From NCBI GenBank assembly GCA_045535305.1, contig JAZSLJ010000084.1, positions 1-39,974 on the forward strand: DNA of 39,974 bases, written 5' to 3'. Source of the DNA: UBA1081 sp045535305. GTDB lineage: Bacteria > Bacillota > Clostridia > Oscillospirales > Acutalibacteraceae. Below, in pieces: positions 32,891-39,974 of this stretch. Positions within the stretch are counted from its first letter, which is position 1. The number at the start of each line of letters is the position of its first letter. Below the pieces are notes generated by a model. It was not told the origin of the DNA and searched no databases. It saw nothing but the letters and a program-made list of their open reading frames with translations. Position numbers and translations under genes: made by a program.

Positions 32891-34918
32891 ATGAAAGGAA
32901 TCGGCAAAAGAGCATTTTCGCTTGTTTTGACATATATAATGCTGATATGTATGTGCTTGCCAGCGTTTTCTGCTGAAAGTAACGGCTTTGAGTATGAAAT
33001 AATAAGCGGAAGCACAAGTGTACGTATTACAGGTTATAAAGGCTCAGCTGAAAATGTTGTAATTCCCGATATTATCAACGGAAGAACGGTTGTTGAAATC
33101 AGCGCATCTGCTTTTAGCGGTAATTCTACTGTTAAAAATCTTACCATATCAAGTAATGTTACAAAGATTTTAAAAGAAGCTTTTAAAAACTGTTCTTCTC
33201 TTACAACTGTTATCATACCCGCATCTGTAACATCAATAGGCGATTCGGCTTTTGCGAATTGTGTTTCGCTTACAGGCGTAACAATATCCTCTGCTTCAAC
33301 CGCAATAGGATATTATGCTTTTGAGGGCTGTACTGCGTTAACAAGCATAACAATACCGTCATCAAAAATTGGTTTTGCGGCATTCCGCAACTGTACTGCT
33401 CTTGAATCAATCAATCTTCTTGATTCTGTTCAATCAGTCGGCAGATATGCTTTTGACGGTACTGCATGGTACAAAAGTCAACCCGCAGGTATTTTAACTC
33501 TCGGTAAAGTTGTTTATTCATATACCGGTAAAGGTGAAGAAGCAGTCATTCCCGACGGTATGCTTTGTATTGCGGATTATGCCTTTTCTCAGTCTGCTGT
33601 AAAGAGCGTTATTATACCTGACAGCCTTTATTATATAGGTCTTTACGCCTTTTATAATTGCCCTAATCTGGCTTATTTATCCGTACCTGAATCAGTCATC
33701 AGTATCGGAACAAATGCTATAGGTTACGGGACTTCAGGCAGAGTTAGCGGTTTTATAATTTATTGTAAAGACGGCTCAACTGTAAAAAATTGGGCAGACG
33801 GTAATTCAATTACAAGCGTACTTGTTGATGTGTGTGAGCATTCTTATTCCGACTGGACTGTTACAACAGCTCCCACTTGTCTTGAAAAGGGTGAACAGTT
33901 CAGAAGATGTATAAAATGTAATGTTGAAGAAACACAACCTGTTGATGCATTAGGACATAAATGGAGCGGTTGGATAACATTAAGCGAAATGTCTTGTACT
34001 ACAGATGAAATCAAACAAAGAACCTGTACTGTTTGCGGTGAAAAAGATGATTCAATTGTTTTTACCAAAGGCCATGTATGGAGTGATTGGACTGTTGTTA
34101 CAAAACCCACCTGCGCCGAAAAAGGTGAGCAGACACATAAATGTTCAGTGTGCGGTGAAACTGAAAAACAGGAAATTGCGGCATTGGGTCATGTATGGAA
34201 AATTGATGATTCAACAGATAAAGATGGATGGGTTGTAACTTTAGAACCCACTTGTGCCGCTGTCGGTAATGAAACAAGAGTGTGTACAGTTTGTAATTCA
34301 ACAGAAACTAAAGATATCAAAGCACTCGGTCATAAAGCCGATGAATGGACAATTATAAAAGACCCCACAACAATAACAGTTGGCATTAAAGAAGGCGTAT
34401 GTACCGTATGCGGTGATACATTCAGAGCAGACATCGATGTTATTACTGAAGTTTTACCTGATGATATAAAAAATCTCACTCTTACAGAAAATTCCAAATT
34501 ATATTTCAATAAAAATAATACCTGCCTTTTAGGTGTAAATGCAGGAACAACTGTTGCTGATGTTTTATTTGAGTTCAAATATCCTGGGCATATTATGGTT
34601 ATGGACTCTGAATTGAAACAACTTAATAATGACGATTATGTTCGCACAGGCGGTTATCTTATTCTTGTTAAATATAATGAAGAAACTAAAAAATATGACC
34701 CGTTGGATACCGTTTTTGTTGTTGCCAAGGGAGATGTTAACTGCGACGGTAATTTAACTGCTGAAGATGCTCGTTTAGTGCTCAGAAAGTCAGCAAATCT
34801 TGAAACATTCAATGATTTGATAGATTTAGCTGCCGATGTTGACGGTAACGGAGAAATTACTGCTGAAGACGCAAGAAAATTATTACGAGTTTCTTCGCAA
34901 TTAGAAACTTTAGATTAA
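32891..34918 (+). CDS. Secreted BspA leucine-rich repeat protein with Cys-x-x-Cys repeats and C-terminal dockerin
   Basis: A 675-residue exported protein. Residues 1-27 are a signal peptide ending at FSA. Residues about 30-310 are BspA-type leucine-rich repeats (VTSIGDSAFANCVSL). Residues about 314-515 hold five repeats of roughly 45 residues, each with an aromatic SDWTV segment, a PTC turn and a C-x-x-C knuckle ending in ALGH. Residues about 515-612 form a beta-rich domain of the type that often precedes dockerins in this group. Residues 613-675 are a type I dockerin with two 12-residue Ca2+ loops (DVNCDGNLTAED and DVDGNGEITAED). BspA repeats mediate binding to host or bacterial partners; a dockerin implies docking on a cohesin scaffold. 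The gene is 20 bases after metY, with AAGGAAGGG before the ATG. Confidence 0.9.
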   Translation: MKGIGKRAFSLVLTYIMLICMCLPAFSAESNGFEYEIISGSTSVRITGYKGSAENVVIPDIINGRTVVEISASAFSGNSTVKNLTISSNVTKILKEAFKNCSSLTTVIIPASVTSIGDSAFANCVSLTGVTISSASTAIGYYAFEGCTALTSITIPSSKIGFAAFRNCTALESINLLDSVQSVGRYAFDGTAWYKSQPAGILTLGKVVYSYTGKGEEAVIPDGMLCIADYAFSQSAVKSVIIPDSLYYIGLYAFYNCPNLAYLSVPESVISIGTNAIGYGTSGRVSGFIIYCKDGSTVKNWADGNSITSVLVDVCEHSYSDWTVTTAPTCLEKGEQFRRCIKCNVEETQPVDALGHKWSGWITLSEMSCTTDEIKQRTCTVCGEKDDSIVFTKGHVWSDWTVVTKPTCAEKGEQTHKCSVCGETEKQEIAALGHVWKIDDSTDKDGWVVTLEPTCAAVGNETRVCTVCNSTETKDIKALGHKADEWTIIKDPTTITVGIKEGVCTVCGDTFRADIDVITEVLPDDIKNLTLTENSKLYFNKNNTCLLGVNAGTTVADVLFEFKYPGHIMVMDSELKQLNNDDYVRTGGYLILVKYNEETKKYDPLDTVFVVAKGDVNCDGNLTAEDARLVLRKSANLETFNDLIDLAADVDGNGEITAEDARKLLRVSSQLETLD

Positions 34919-34932
34919 AACTAAAAAAATAG

Positions 34933-34960
34933 CTCCCGATATTAAATCGGGAGTTTTTTT
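34933..34960 (+). terminator. Intrinsic terminator after the dockerin gene
   Basis: A perfect 8-bp stem (34933-34940 with 34946-34953, 5-base loop) is followed by seven Ts. As before the stem give it use on the minus strand for the U32 gene as well. Confidence 0.87.
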
Positions 34961-34961
34961 G

Positions 34962-36167
34962 TTATATTCTCATTCTTAAAAAGTCGCCTTCATATAATTT
35001 TTCGCTACATACTATGCTGAGAATTTCCTGCGGAATGTGTGCAACAGATCTGTCATTACCGTTATTGTCTGTTATACTTGTTACCTTAAAACTTTTTCCT
35101 GATGAATAAGGTGAAAGTATTTCCAATGTATCACCAACGGCAAAACGGTTACGCATCTGAACTTTATATCTGCCGTTCTGTTCATCTTCAAGAACAATTC
35201 CGATAAATTTGCAACTTTGTCTGTAAAGTCCGTCATTGTTGTGGTCATATTTTAATGCACCGTAATAGAATCCCGTAGAATAGGGACGATGGCTTGCACA
35301 TTCAAGCTCATCATGAATTGTCTTGATGTCAGCAGTACCGTTTATGCGCTGTCTGTAAGCGTTTGTAACTGTTGCAACATAATAAGGAGATTTCATTCTT
35401 CCTTCAATTTTAAAAGATGTTACACCGGCCTTTGCGATTTCATCAAGAAAATCTATACAGCAAAGATCGTGTGAGCTAAGAATTGCAGACGTTCCGTTTT
35501 CTTCTATAACGGTAAAATGCTGTTCGGGACGTTTTTCTTCAACTATGTTGTACATCCATCTGCAAGGCTGTGTGCAGTCGCCGTGATTTCCGCTTTTTCC
35601 TGTAAGATAGGAACTGATTAAGCATCTGCCTGAGTATGACATGCACATTGCACCGTGTACAAATGCCTCAATTTCCATATCCTTAGGAGTTCTTGCTCTG
35701 AGTTCTGCAATTTCTTCCAAAGTCATTTCTCTGCCGAGAACAACTCTTTCTGCCCCCAGATTATAAAATGTTTCAGCAGTTTTAAAATTCTGAGTATTTG
35801 CCTGCGTGCTGATGTGAACCGGCAAATCGGGAGCAGCGTTTTTGATTGTGATAACAGAGCCGAGATCGGACACAATTACCGCATCAACACCTGCATTATT
35901 AAGAAACTTTGCATAGTCCGAAAGTCGGTCTATTTCGCTGTTTGTAGCAAAACAGTTAACTGTAATATAAATCTTTTTACCTTTGCTGTGTACCAATTTA
36001 ACAGCAGAAATAATATCGTTTTCGCTGAAAGCGGCATTGTCTGAACGAAGCTGCATAAGAGGTCCGCCTGCGTATACTGCGTCTGCACCGAAGTGAAGAG
36101 CTGTTTTTAAGCTCTCAAAACTGCCTGCAGGGCAGAGAAGCTCACAGTTGCTAAATATTTCAGACAT
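34962..36167 (-). CDS. U32 family protein, TrhP-like prephenate-dependent tRNA hydroxylation protein
   Basis: A 401-residue U32-family protein. Seen: the N-terminal TIM-barrel start ELLCPAGSFESLKTALHFGADAVY, HISTQANT, RVVLGREMTLEEI, the family signature EAFVHGAMCMSYSGRCLIS, then GDCTQPCRW, giving four Cys for a [4Fe-4S] cluster. After this a C-terminal domain follows. TrhP (YegQ in E. coli; YrrN/YrrO in Bacillus) hydroxylates U34 of tRNA using prephenate. Another U32 member (RlhA) makes 5-hydroxycytidine in 23S rRNA; the 400-residue size favours TrhP. Old annotations as a peptidase are unlikely to be functional. Its GGAG site lies in the end of the preceding small gene. Confidence 0.88.
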   Translation of the reverse strand: MSEIFSNCELLCPAGSFESLKTALHFGADAVYAGGPLMQLRSDNAAFSENDIISAVKLVHSKGKKIYITVNCFATNSEIDRLSDYAKFLNNAGVDAVIVSDLGSVITIKNAAPDLPVHISTQANTQNFKTAETFYNLGAERVVLGREMTLEEIAELRARTPKDMEIEAFVHGAMCMSYSGRCLISSYLTGKSGNHGDCTQPCRWMYNIVEEKRPEQHFTVIEENGTSAILSSHDLCCIDFLDEIAKAGVTSFKIEGRMKSPYYVATVTNAYRQRINGTADIKTIHDELECASHRPYSTGFYYGALKYDHNNDGLYRQSCKFIGIVLEDEQNGRYKVQMRNRFAVGDTLEILSPYSSGKSFKVTSITDNNGNDRSVAHIPQEILSIVCSEKLYEGDFLRMRI

Positions 36168-36168
36168 A

Positions 36169-36270
36169 TTATAATGCTCCTGCTAAGGCATAAATCATTA
36201 TTGAAATAACGCTCAATGCCATAAGTCCTGCCATTACAATGGCAATAATTTTTGTAAATTTTTTGTTCAT
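36169..36270 (-). CDS. 33-residue single-helix peptide, unknown function
   Basis: A small gene of 33 codons between pgm and the U32 gene. The product starts with a lysine-rich MNKKFTK and then has one long hydrophobic helix (IIAIVMAGLMALSVISI to YALAGAL) with a small-residue Gly/Ala pattern. The ATG is five bases after the pgm stop, with an AGAGGA site inside the pgm end, and the stop is one base before the U32 start ATG. The U32 ribosome binding site lies in its last codons, so it is placed exactly as a coupled operon member. It could be a membrane peptide or a signal-peptide-like secreted product. No Cys or charged residues interrupt the helix. Confidence 0.68.
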   Translation of the reverse strand: MNKKFTKIIAIVMAGLMALSVISIMIYALAGAL

Positions 36271-36275
36271 TTAAA

Positions 36276-38000
36276 TTAATCCTCTATTCCCATTATGGAT
36301 TTCATGCTTGCGGCGAAAATTTCAGCCTGTTTTTCTGCGGCTTCTCTTGAATCAGCATGGGAAGTAATGTAAATTTTAATCTTAGGCTCTGTTCCTGAAG
36401 GTCTTACTATAACCTTGTTATCGTCGGGTAAAGTGAAAGATAAAACATTTGACTTGGGTAATGTGATTTCTGATTTTTCACCTGTTACAGTATCAACGGA
36501 AACACTTTCAAGGTAATCTGCTACGTTTATAACGGGCATACCGCCGATTTCCTTGGGGGAATCAGAACGCATAGCTGACATCATATCACTCATTTTCTTC
36601 ATACCGTCTGCACCTTCAAAACCAAAGTTGAGAAGTGAATTGAGATACATTCCGTATTTTTCGTAAAGTGAATTCATCAGGTCAACAAGAGTCATCCCCT
36701 GAGTTTTGTAATATGCTGCCATTTCAATAATTATCATAGCCGCATTTACAGCGTCTTTTTCTCTTACATGAGTACCTGTAAGATAGCCGTAGCTTTCTTC
36801 CATGCCGATTTCAAAGCGTTCTTCTTCGCCTTTATCCTTAAGCTGTTCGATAAGCTCACCGATATATTTGAAACCTGTAAGAAGGTCATACATTTCAGCG
36901 TTGTAATCATTCGAAATTGCTCTGATAAGCTCGGAGGTAACGATTGTTTTAACTACGACGGGATTTGCACCGAGCTCGCCCTTAGACTGCTTTCTTGAAA
37001 GGATGTATTCTGTGAGCATACAGCCTACCTCGTTGCCGGACATAAGCTGATATTCACCGTTGTGGCGTACAGCAATACCTACGCGGTCGCAGTCGGGGTC
37101 AGTTGCGAGCATAATGTCAGCAGGGAAATCATCTGTAAGCTTCATACCTTCTTCAAAAACCTGCTTAATTTCGGGATTCGGGAAGGGGCAAGTGGGGAAG
37201 TTGCCGTCCGGCTTTTCCTGTGAAAGAACAATTTTTAAATCCTTAACACCGATTTTTTTAAGAATTGTTTTAACAGGCTTGTTGCCTGTACCGTTAAGAG
37301 GGGAGTATATAACTTTGAGGTCAGCCTTCTTGCAGATTCCTTTTTCAATCTGTCTTGAAAGAATGTCGGCATAAAAATCATCAATAAGCCAATCCTCAAT
37401 AAAGTCAATCATATCTTCTGCAAGAGCATCTTCAAAATCCATCATTTTAACGTCATTGAAGATATCAACATTGCTGATATAATCATAAGTTCTCTTCGCG
37501 GCTTCATCAGTCATCTGATAACCCATTGAGTCATAGCATTTGTAGCCGTTGTACTTAGAAGGATTGTGGCTTGCTGTAATAACGATACCCGAGCTGCAAT
37601 GAAGCTTTCTTACTGCATATGAAAGCATAGGAGTGGGCATAAGTTCATCATAAATATACACCTTTATTCCGTTAGCGGCAAGAACACCTGCGGCAGTTTT
37701 TGCAAAAAGATCGGATTTGATTCTGGAATCGTATGCAACGGCAACGGTGGGGTCTTCAAATGCTTCATTAAGATAATTTGCAAGGCCTTGTGTTGCCTGA
37801 GCAACAGTATACACATTCATTCTGTTTGTGCCTGCACCGATTACTCCTCTTAATCCGCCTGTGCCGAATTCAAGATTTTTATAAAAACGGTCAGAAATTT
37901 CTTCTTCATTACCGCTGATTGATTTTAATTCATCAATCAAATCAGGGTCTTTTGTTGCATTTTTCAGCCAATAATTATACATAAAATTAAAATCTGCCAT
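36276..38000 (-). CDS. pgcA: Alpha-phosphoglucomutase/phosphomannomutase
   Basis: A 574-residue alpha-D-phosphohexomutase interconverting hexose 1- and 6-phosphates for cell-wall and glycogen sugars. Seen: GTGGLRGVIGAGTNRMN in the N-terminal domain, the catalytic Ser loop ITASHNPSKYNGYK (Ser around 143), the Mg2+ loop ATDPDCDRVGIA (around 305), the sugar-binding GMEESYGYL, and the phosphate-binding RPSGTEPKIKIY at the C-terminus. All four domain motifs are present. AAAGGA precedes the ATG at 38000. The operon continues through a 33-codon gene and the U32 gene. Confidence 0.95.
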   Translation of the reverse strand: MADFNFMYNYWLKNATKDPDLIDELKSISGNEEEISDRFYKNLEFGTGGLRGVIGAGTNRMNVYTVAQATQGLANYLNEAFEDPTVAVAYDSRIKSDLFAKTAAGVLAANGIKVYIYDELMPTPMLSYAVRKLHCSSGIVITASHNPSKYNGYKCYDSMGYQMTDEAAKRTYDYISNVDIFNDVKMMDFEDALAEDMIDFIEDWLIDDFYADILSRQIEKGICKKADLKVIYSPLNGTGNKPVKTILKKIGVKDLKIVLSQEKPDGNFPTCPFPNPEIKQVFEEGMKLTDDFPADIMLATDPDCDRVGIAVRHNGEYQLMSGNEVGCMLTEYILSRKQSKGELGANPVVVKTIVTSELIRAISNDYNAEMYDLLTGFKYIGELIEQLKDKGEEERFEIGMEESYGYLTGTHVREKDAVNAAMIIIEMAAYYKTQGMTLVDLMNSLYEKYGMYLNSLLNFGFEGADGMKKMSDMMSAMRSDSPKEIGGMPVINVADYLESVSVDTVTGEKSEITLPKSNVLSFTLPDDNKVIVRPSGTEPKIKIYITSHADSREAAEKQAEIFAASMKSIMGIED

Positions 38001-38032
38001 AAAGATCAGTCCTTTTTTAATTATTAATAATT

Positions 38033-38061
38033 ATTATATACCATTATTTCTTGAATGTAAA
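38033..38061 (-). promoter_or_regulatory. Promoter of the pgcA operon
   Basis: On the minus strand TTTACA (38056-38061), 17-base spacer, TATAAT (38033-38038), about 33 bases before the ATG. Confidence 0.68.
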
Positions 38062-38092
38062 TGTTTTTTTTACTAATTATCAAATGTTTTTA

Positions 38093-38121
38093 TTGACAAA
38101 TGTAAAAATATATTGTAAAAT
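38093..38121 (+). promoter_or_regulatory. Promoter of comM
   Basis: Perfect TTGACA (38093-38098), 17-base spacer, TAAAAT (38116-38121), 36 bases before the ATG at 38158. Confidence 0.72.
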
Positions 38122-38157
38122 CCTATTGAACAAATGTTCATATTTGGAGATGAAAAT

Positions 38158-39687
38158 ATGTTTGCAACTGTGTCAAGTGTCGGTGTGTTTGGAATGCACT
38201 CTTATATGGTAGATATTGAAGCTGATATATCAATGGGAAAAGCGAAGTTTGATATTGTAGGCTTACCTGATGTTGCTGTTTCTGAGTCTAAAGAACGTGT
38301 AAGAGCAGCGATGAAAAACAGCGGATATGATTTTCCTTTGATTCATATTACGGTTAATCTTGCTCCTGCCGATATACGTAAGGAAGGCCCTAATTATGAT
38401 TTGCCCATTCTGATAGCACTTATGTCTGCATCAAAACAGCTTAACCATAATTTAGAAAAGTGTGCTTTTGTGGGTGAATTATCTCTTGGCGGTGAATTGC
38501 ATCACGTTAACGGTGTATTACCCATGACTATTGAAGCCAGAAATAACGGAATAACTGATATTTTTGTTCCGTACGATAATATGGCTGAAGCATCTGTTGT
38601 TGACGGAATTAACGTTTATCCCGTAAAAAATGTTAAAGAACTTATTGCTCATCTTAATGGCGAAAGTTTTATTGAAAAAGCTGTCTTTGAAGGATACGAT
38701 ACCGAAATTGAAATGCCTTATATTGCAGATTTTTCCGATGTAAAAGGTCAGTATCAGGCAAAGAGAGCGCTGGAAATAGCAGCTGCGGGTCATCATAATG
38801 TTTTGCTTATAGGTCCTCCCGGTTCCGGTAAAAGTATGTTGGCAAAGCGTATTCCTTCAATTTTGCCCGATATGACATTTGATGAATCACTTGAAACAAC
38901 AAAAATATTTTCCGTTGCAGGTCAGTTGCCTAAAAATACATCAGTTATCCGTAAACGACCGTTCAGATCGCCACATCATACCGTTTCTGCACCCGGTCTT
39001 TCCGGTGGCGGATCTGTTCCAAAACCCGGCGAGATTTCACTTGCTCATAACGGCGTTTTGTTCCTTGATGAATTACCCGAATTCTCGCGAAATGCAATGG
39101 AAGCCTTGCGTCAGCCTATTGAGGACGGTAAAGTTTCAATTTCAAGAGTAGCAGGCACTCTTACATACCCTTGTTCGGTTATACTTGTATGTGCTATGAA
39201 TCCCTGTCCTTGCGGATATTACGGTCATCCGACGAAAAAATGTACTTGTCCCAACGGTGCGGCGGCAAGATATCTTTCCAAAGTTTCGGGACCATTACTT
39301 GACAGACTCGATATTCATATAGAAGTACCGCAGGTCAGCTTTTCTGAACTTTCCGATAATGAAAAAGGTGAATCCTCAGCCGAAATTAAAGCCCGCGTAA
39401 ATACTGCAAGAAGAATTCAGCATTTAAGATTCAAAGGTACTGATGTAAATGATAATGCTCATATGACTGCTGAAATGACAAGAAAGTTCTGTATACTTAC
39501 TGATAATGCGTCAAAAATGCTGCAATCCTCTTTTGAAAAATTGGGACTTTCTGCAAGAGCATATGATAAAATTCTTCGTGTAGCAAGAACGATTGCTGAC
39601 CTTGACGGCAGTGAGAATATTGATGTTAAGCATATTGCGGAAGCAATACAGTACAGAAGTCTTGACAGAAAATTCTGGAGCAATTAA
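38158..39687 (+). CDS. comM: YifB/ComM family Mg-chelatase-like AAA+ ATPase
   Basis: A 509-residue AAA+ helicase-like ATPase. Seen: the N-terminal ChlI-like domain with FDIVGLPDVAVSESKERVRAA and GELSLGGELHHVNGVLP, Walker A IGPPGSGKSMLAKRIPS (around 217-226), FRSPHHTVSAPGLSGGG, Walker B VLFLDELPEFSR, sensor region CAMNPCPCGYYGHP with C-x-C and a downstream CTC suggesting metal binding, and a C-terminal helical domain with SLDRKFW. In Gram-negative bacteria ComM is a branch-migration helicase in natural transformation; in Clostridia the role is unproven. GGAGATG precedes the ATG at 38158. No dprA or other competence gene is in the window. Confidence 0.94.
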   Translation: MFATVSSVGVFGMHSYMVDIEADISMGKAKFDIVGLPDVAVSESKERVRAAMKNSGYDFPLIHITVNLAPADIRKEGPNYDLPILIALMSASKQLNHNLEKCAFVGELSLGGELHHVNGVLPMTIEARNNGITDIFVPYDNMAEASVVDGINVYPVKNVKELIAHLNGESFIEKAVFEGYDTEIEMPYIADFSDVKGQYQAKRALEIAAAGHHNVLLIGPPGSGKSMLAKRIPSILPDMTFDESLETTKIFSVAGQLPKNTSVIRKRPFRSPHHTVSAPGLSGGGSVPKPGEISLAHNGVLFLDELPEFSRNAMEALRQPIEDGKVSISRVAGTLTYPCSVILVCAMNPCPCGYYGHPTKKCTCPNGAAARYLSKVSGPLLDRLDIHIEVPQVSFSELSDNEKGESSAEIKARVNTARRIQHLRFKGTDVNDNAHMTAEMTRKFCILTDNASKMLQSSFEKLGLSARAYDKILRVARTIADLDGSENIDVKHIAEAIQYRSLDRKFWSN

Positions 39688-39701
39688 TTTTAAATGCACA
39701 T

Positions 39702-39808
39702 AAAAACAACAGACGGAAGATTGCCTTCCGTCTGTTGCTTCTCAAGGATTGTTTTATATGAATGAAGATGGTATCTGATTAACTATATCTTGTGTTGGTC
39801 TTTTTATT
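39702..39808 (-). ncRNA. Candidate small non-coding RNA, about 105 nt, orphan
   Basis: The minus strand of this intergenic space holds a full transcription unit. A perfect -35/-10 pair (39815-39843) would start RNA near 39808. It runs about 100 bases and ends at a 13-bp perfect stem (39725-39737 with 39707-39719, 5-base loop) followed by five Ts (39702-39706). No ATG or plausible ribosome binding site with a reading frame occurs before the terminator. The upstream 65 bases are A/C-rich and unpaired-looking, suitable for base pairing. It does not match a known RNA class I can recall. It is convergent with comM and divergent from the last gene. The 5' end is estimated from the promoter. Confidence 0.6.
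39707..39737. terminator. Shared hairpin terminator of comM and the small RNA
   Basis: A 13-bp perfect stem (39707-39719 with 39725-39737). On the minus strand it is followed by five Ts, so it is a proper intrinsic terminator there. On the comM side the tail is only CTTCTC, so it would be weak for comM. Confidence 0.75.
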
Positions 39809-39814
39809 AAGCAC

Positions 39815-39843
39815 ATTATAAAGCATAGGTTTTCTAATGTCAA
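39815..39843 (-). promoter_or_regulatory. Promoter of the candidate small RNA
   Basis: Perfect consensus on the minus strand: TTGACA (39838-39843), 17-base spacer, TATAAT (39815-39820). It is among the strongest promoter matches in the window, and no protein start follows it. Confidence 0.75.
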
Positions 39844-39879
39844 TACTTAATTAAAAAAAAGTCTAAAATATTTTATACA

Positions 39880-39910
39880 AGCATATACTTTTTTCAGAGG
39901 TGTATATGCT
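39880..39910. repeat. Inverted repeat flanking the ribosome binding site of the last gene
   Basis: A perfect 9-bp inverted repeat (39880-39888 with 39902-39910, 13-base centre) abuts the start codon at 39911. The AGAGG site is in the loop. It could be an operator or an RNA hairpin controlling initiation. Confidence 0.5.
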
Positions 39911-39974
39911 ATGGTTAATTCAAAAAAGGAAATTGAAAAGAAAGATTGGTTTTCTGTTATTATGATTGTGCAGA
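39911..39974 (+). CDS. N-terminal fragment of an unidentified protein, cut by window edge
   Basis: The first 21 codons of an open frame: a Lys/Glu-rich start (MVNSKKEIEKKDW) leading into a hydrophobic stretch (FSVIMIVQ). AGAGG lies about ten bases before the ATG. Too short to identify; a short polar cap before a membrane helix fits a small membrane protein. The competing frame from 39906 closes before the window edge. Confidence 0.45.
   Translation, partial: MVNSKKEIEKKDWFSVIMIVQ

Noticed and set aside
34962..36167. Collagenase-like peptidase annotation for the U32 gene
   Set aside because: The Cys set and length match the tRNA-hydroxylation TrhP group; peptidase activity is a legacy family label.
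1..39974. CRISPR arrays, tRNA or rRNA genes, IS elements, prophage
   Set aside because: No direct-repeat arrays, cloverleaf sequences, transposase or integrase motifs were seen; gene content is housekeeping-like throughout.

Overview
The window is a dense, low-GC chromosomal stretch from an endospore-forming Firmicute. The best guess is a gut-type member of class Clostridia, near Ruminococcaceae/Oscillospiraceae. The basis is a full sigma-G gene, a YtvI-like sporulation permease, AGGAGG-type ribosome binding sites, textbook TTGACA-N17-TATAAT promoters, and a secreted BspA-repeat protein ending in a dockerin. The genus is inference. I see no prophage, IS element, CRISPR array, rRNA or tRNA.

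Layout. 1-5070 (minus) is the conserved translation and envelope operon pyrH-frr-uppS-cdsA-dxr-rseP, cut at the left edge inside rseP. frr carries an in-frame TAA at codon 71 while the rest of the gene is intact. 5203-7049 (plus) holds a NahK-like sugar kinase and a six-helix membrane protein. 7102-9429 (minus) holds a secreted lipase-like hydrolase and a sugar-phosphate isomerase-like TIM barrel, behind a promoter overlapped by a 13-bp palindrome. 9572-16929 (plus) holds metG-tatD, citrate synthase, a YtvI/AI-2E permease, a metallophosphoesterase and a SanA-like protein. 17023-17730 (minus) is a DUF421 protein. 17832-19932 (plus) holds a Gfo/Idh/MocA dehydrogenase and DAHP synthase. 19965-22310 (minus) holds sigG behind a GPH-type sugar symporter; the sigG ribosome binding site is buried in a terminator-like hairpin. 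22442-22852 is a small four-helix membrane protein. prfC (minus) follows, then two tandem paralogous membrane-anchored EEP phosphatase/nuclease genes (plus).

26576-29272 (minus) is a P-type Ca2+/Mn2+ ATPase whose leader looks like a yybP-ykoY manganese riboswitch. 29598-34918 (plus) holds a TtcA-family thiolase, an apgM/proposed homoserine kinase, metY, and the BspA/dockerin exoprotein. 34962-38000 (minus) is pgm, then an unlisted 33-residue single-helix peptide gene, then a U32 (TrhP-type) tRNA hydroxylation gene. 38158-39687 (plus) is comM. The right end carries a candidate orphan small RNA on the minus strand (perfect promoter, about 105 nt, intrinsic terminator) and the start of one more gene.

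Most of the window is housekeeping. The points most worth following are the interrupted frr, the sigG leader hairpin, the candidate small RNA, the riboswitch-ATPase pair and the 33-residue peptide.
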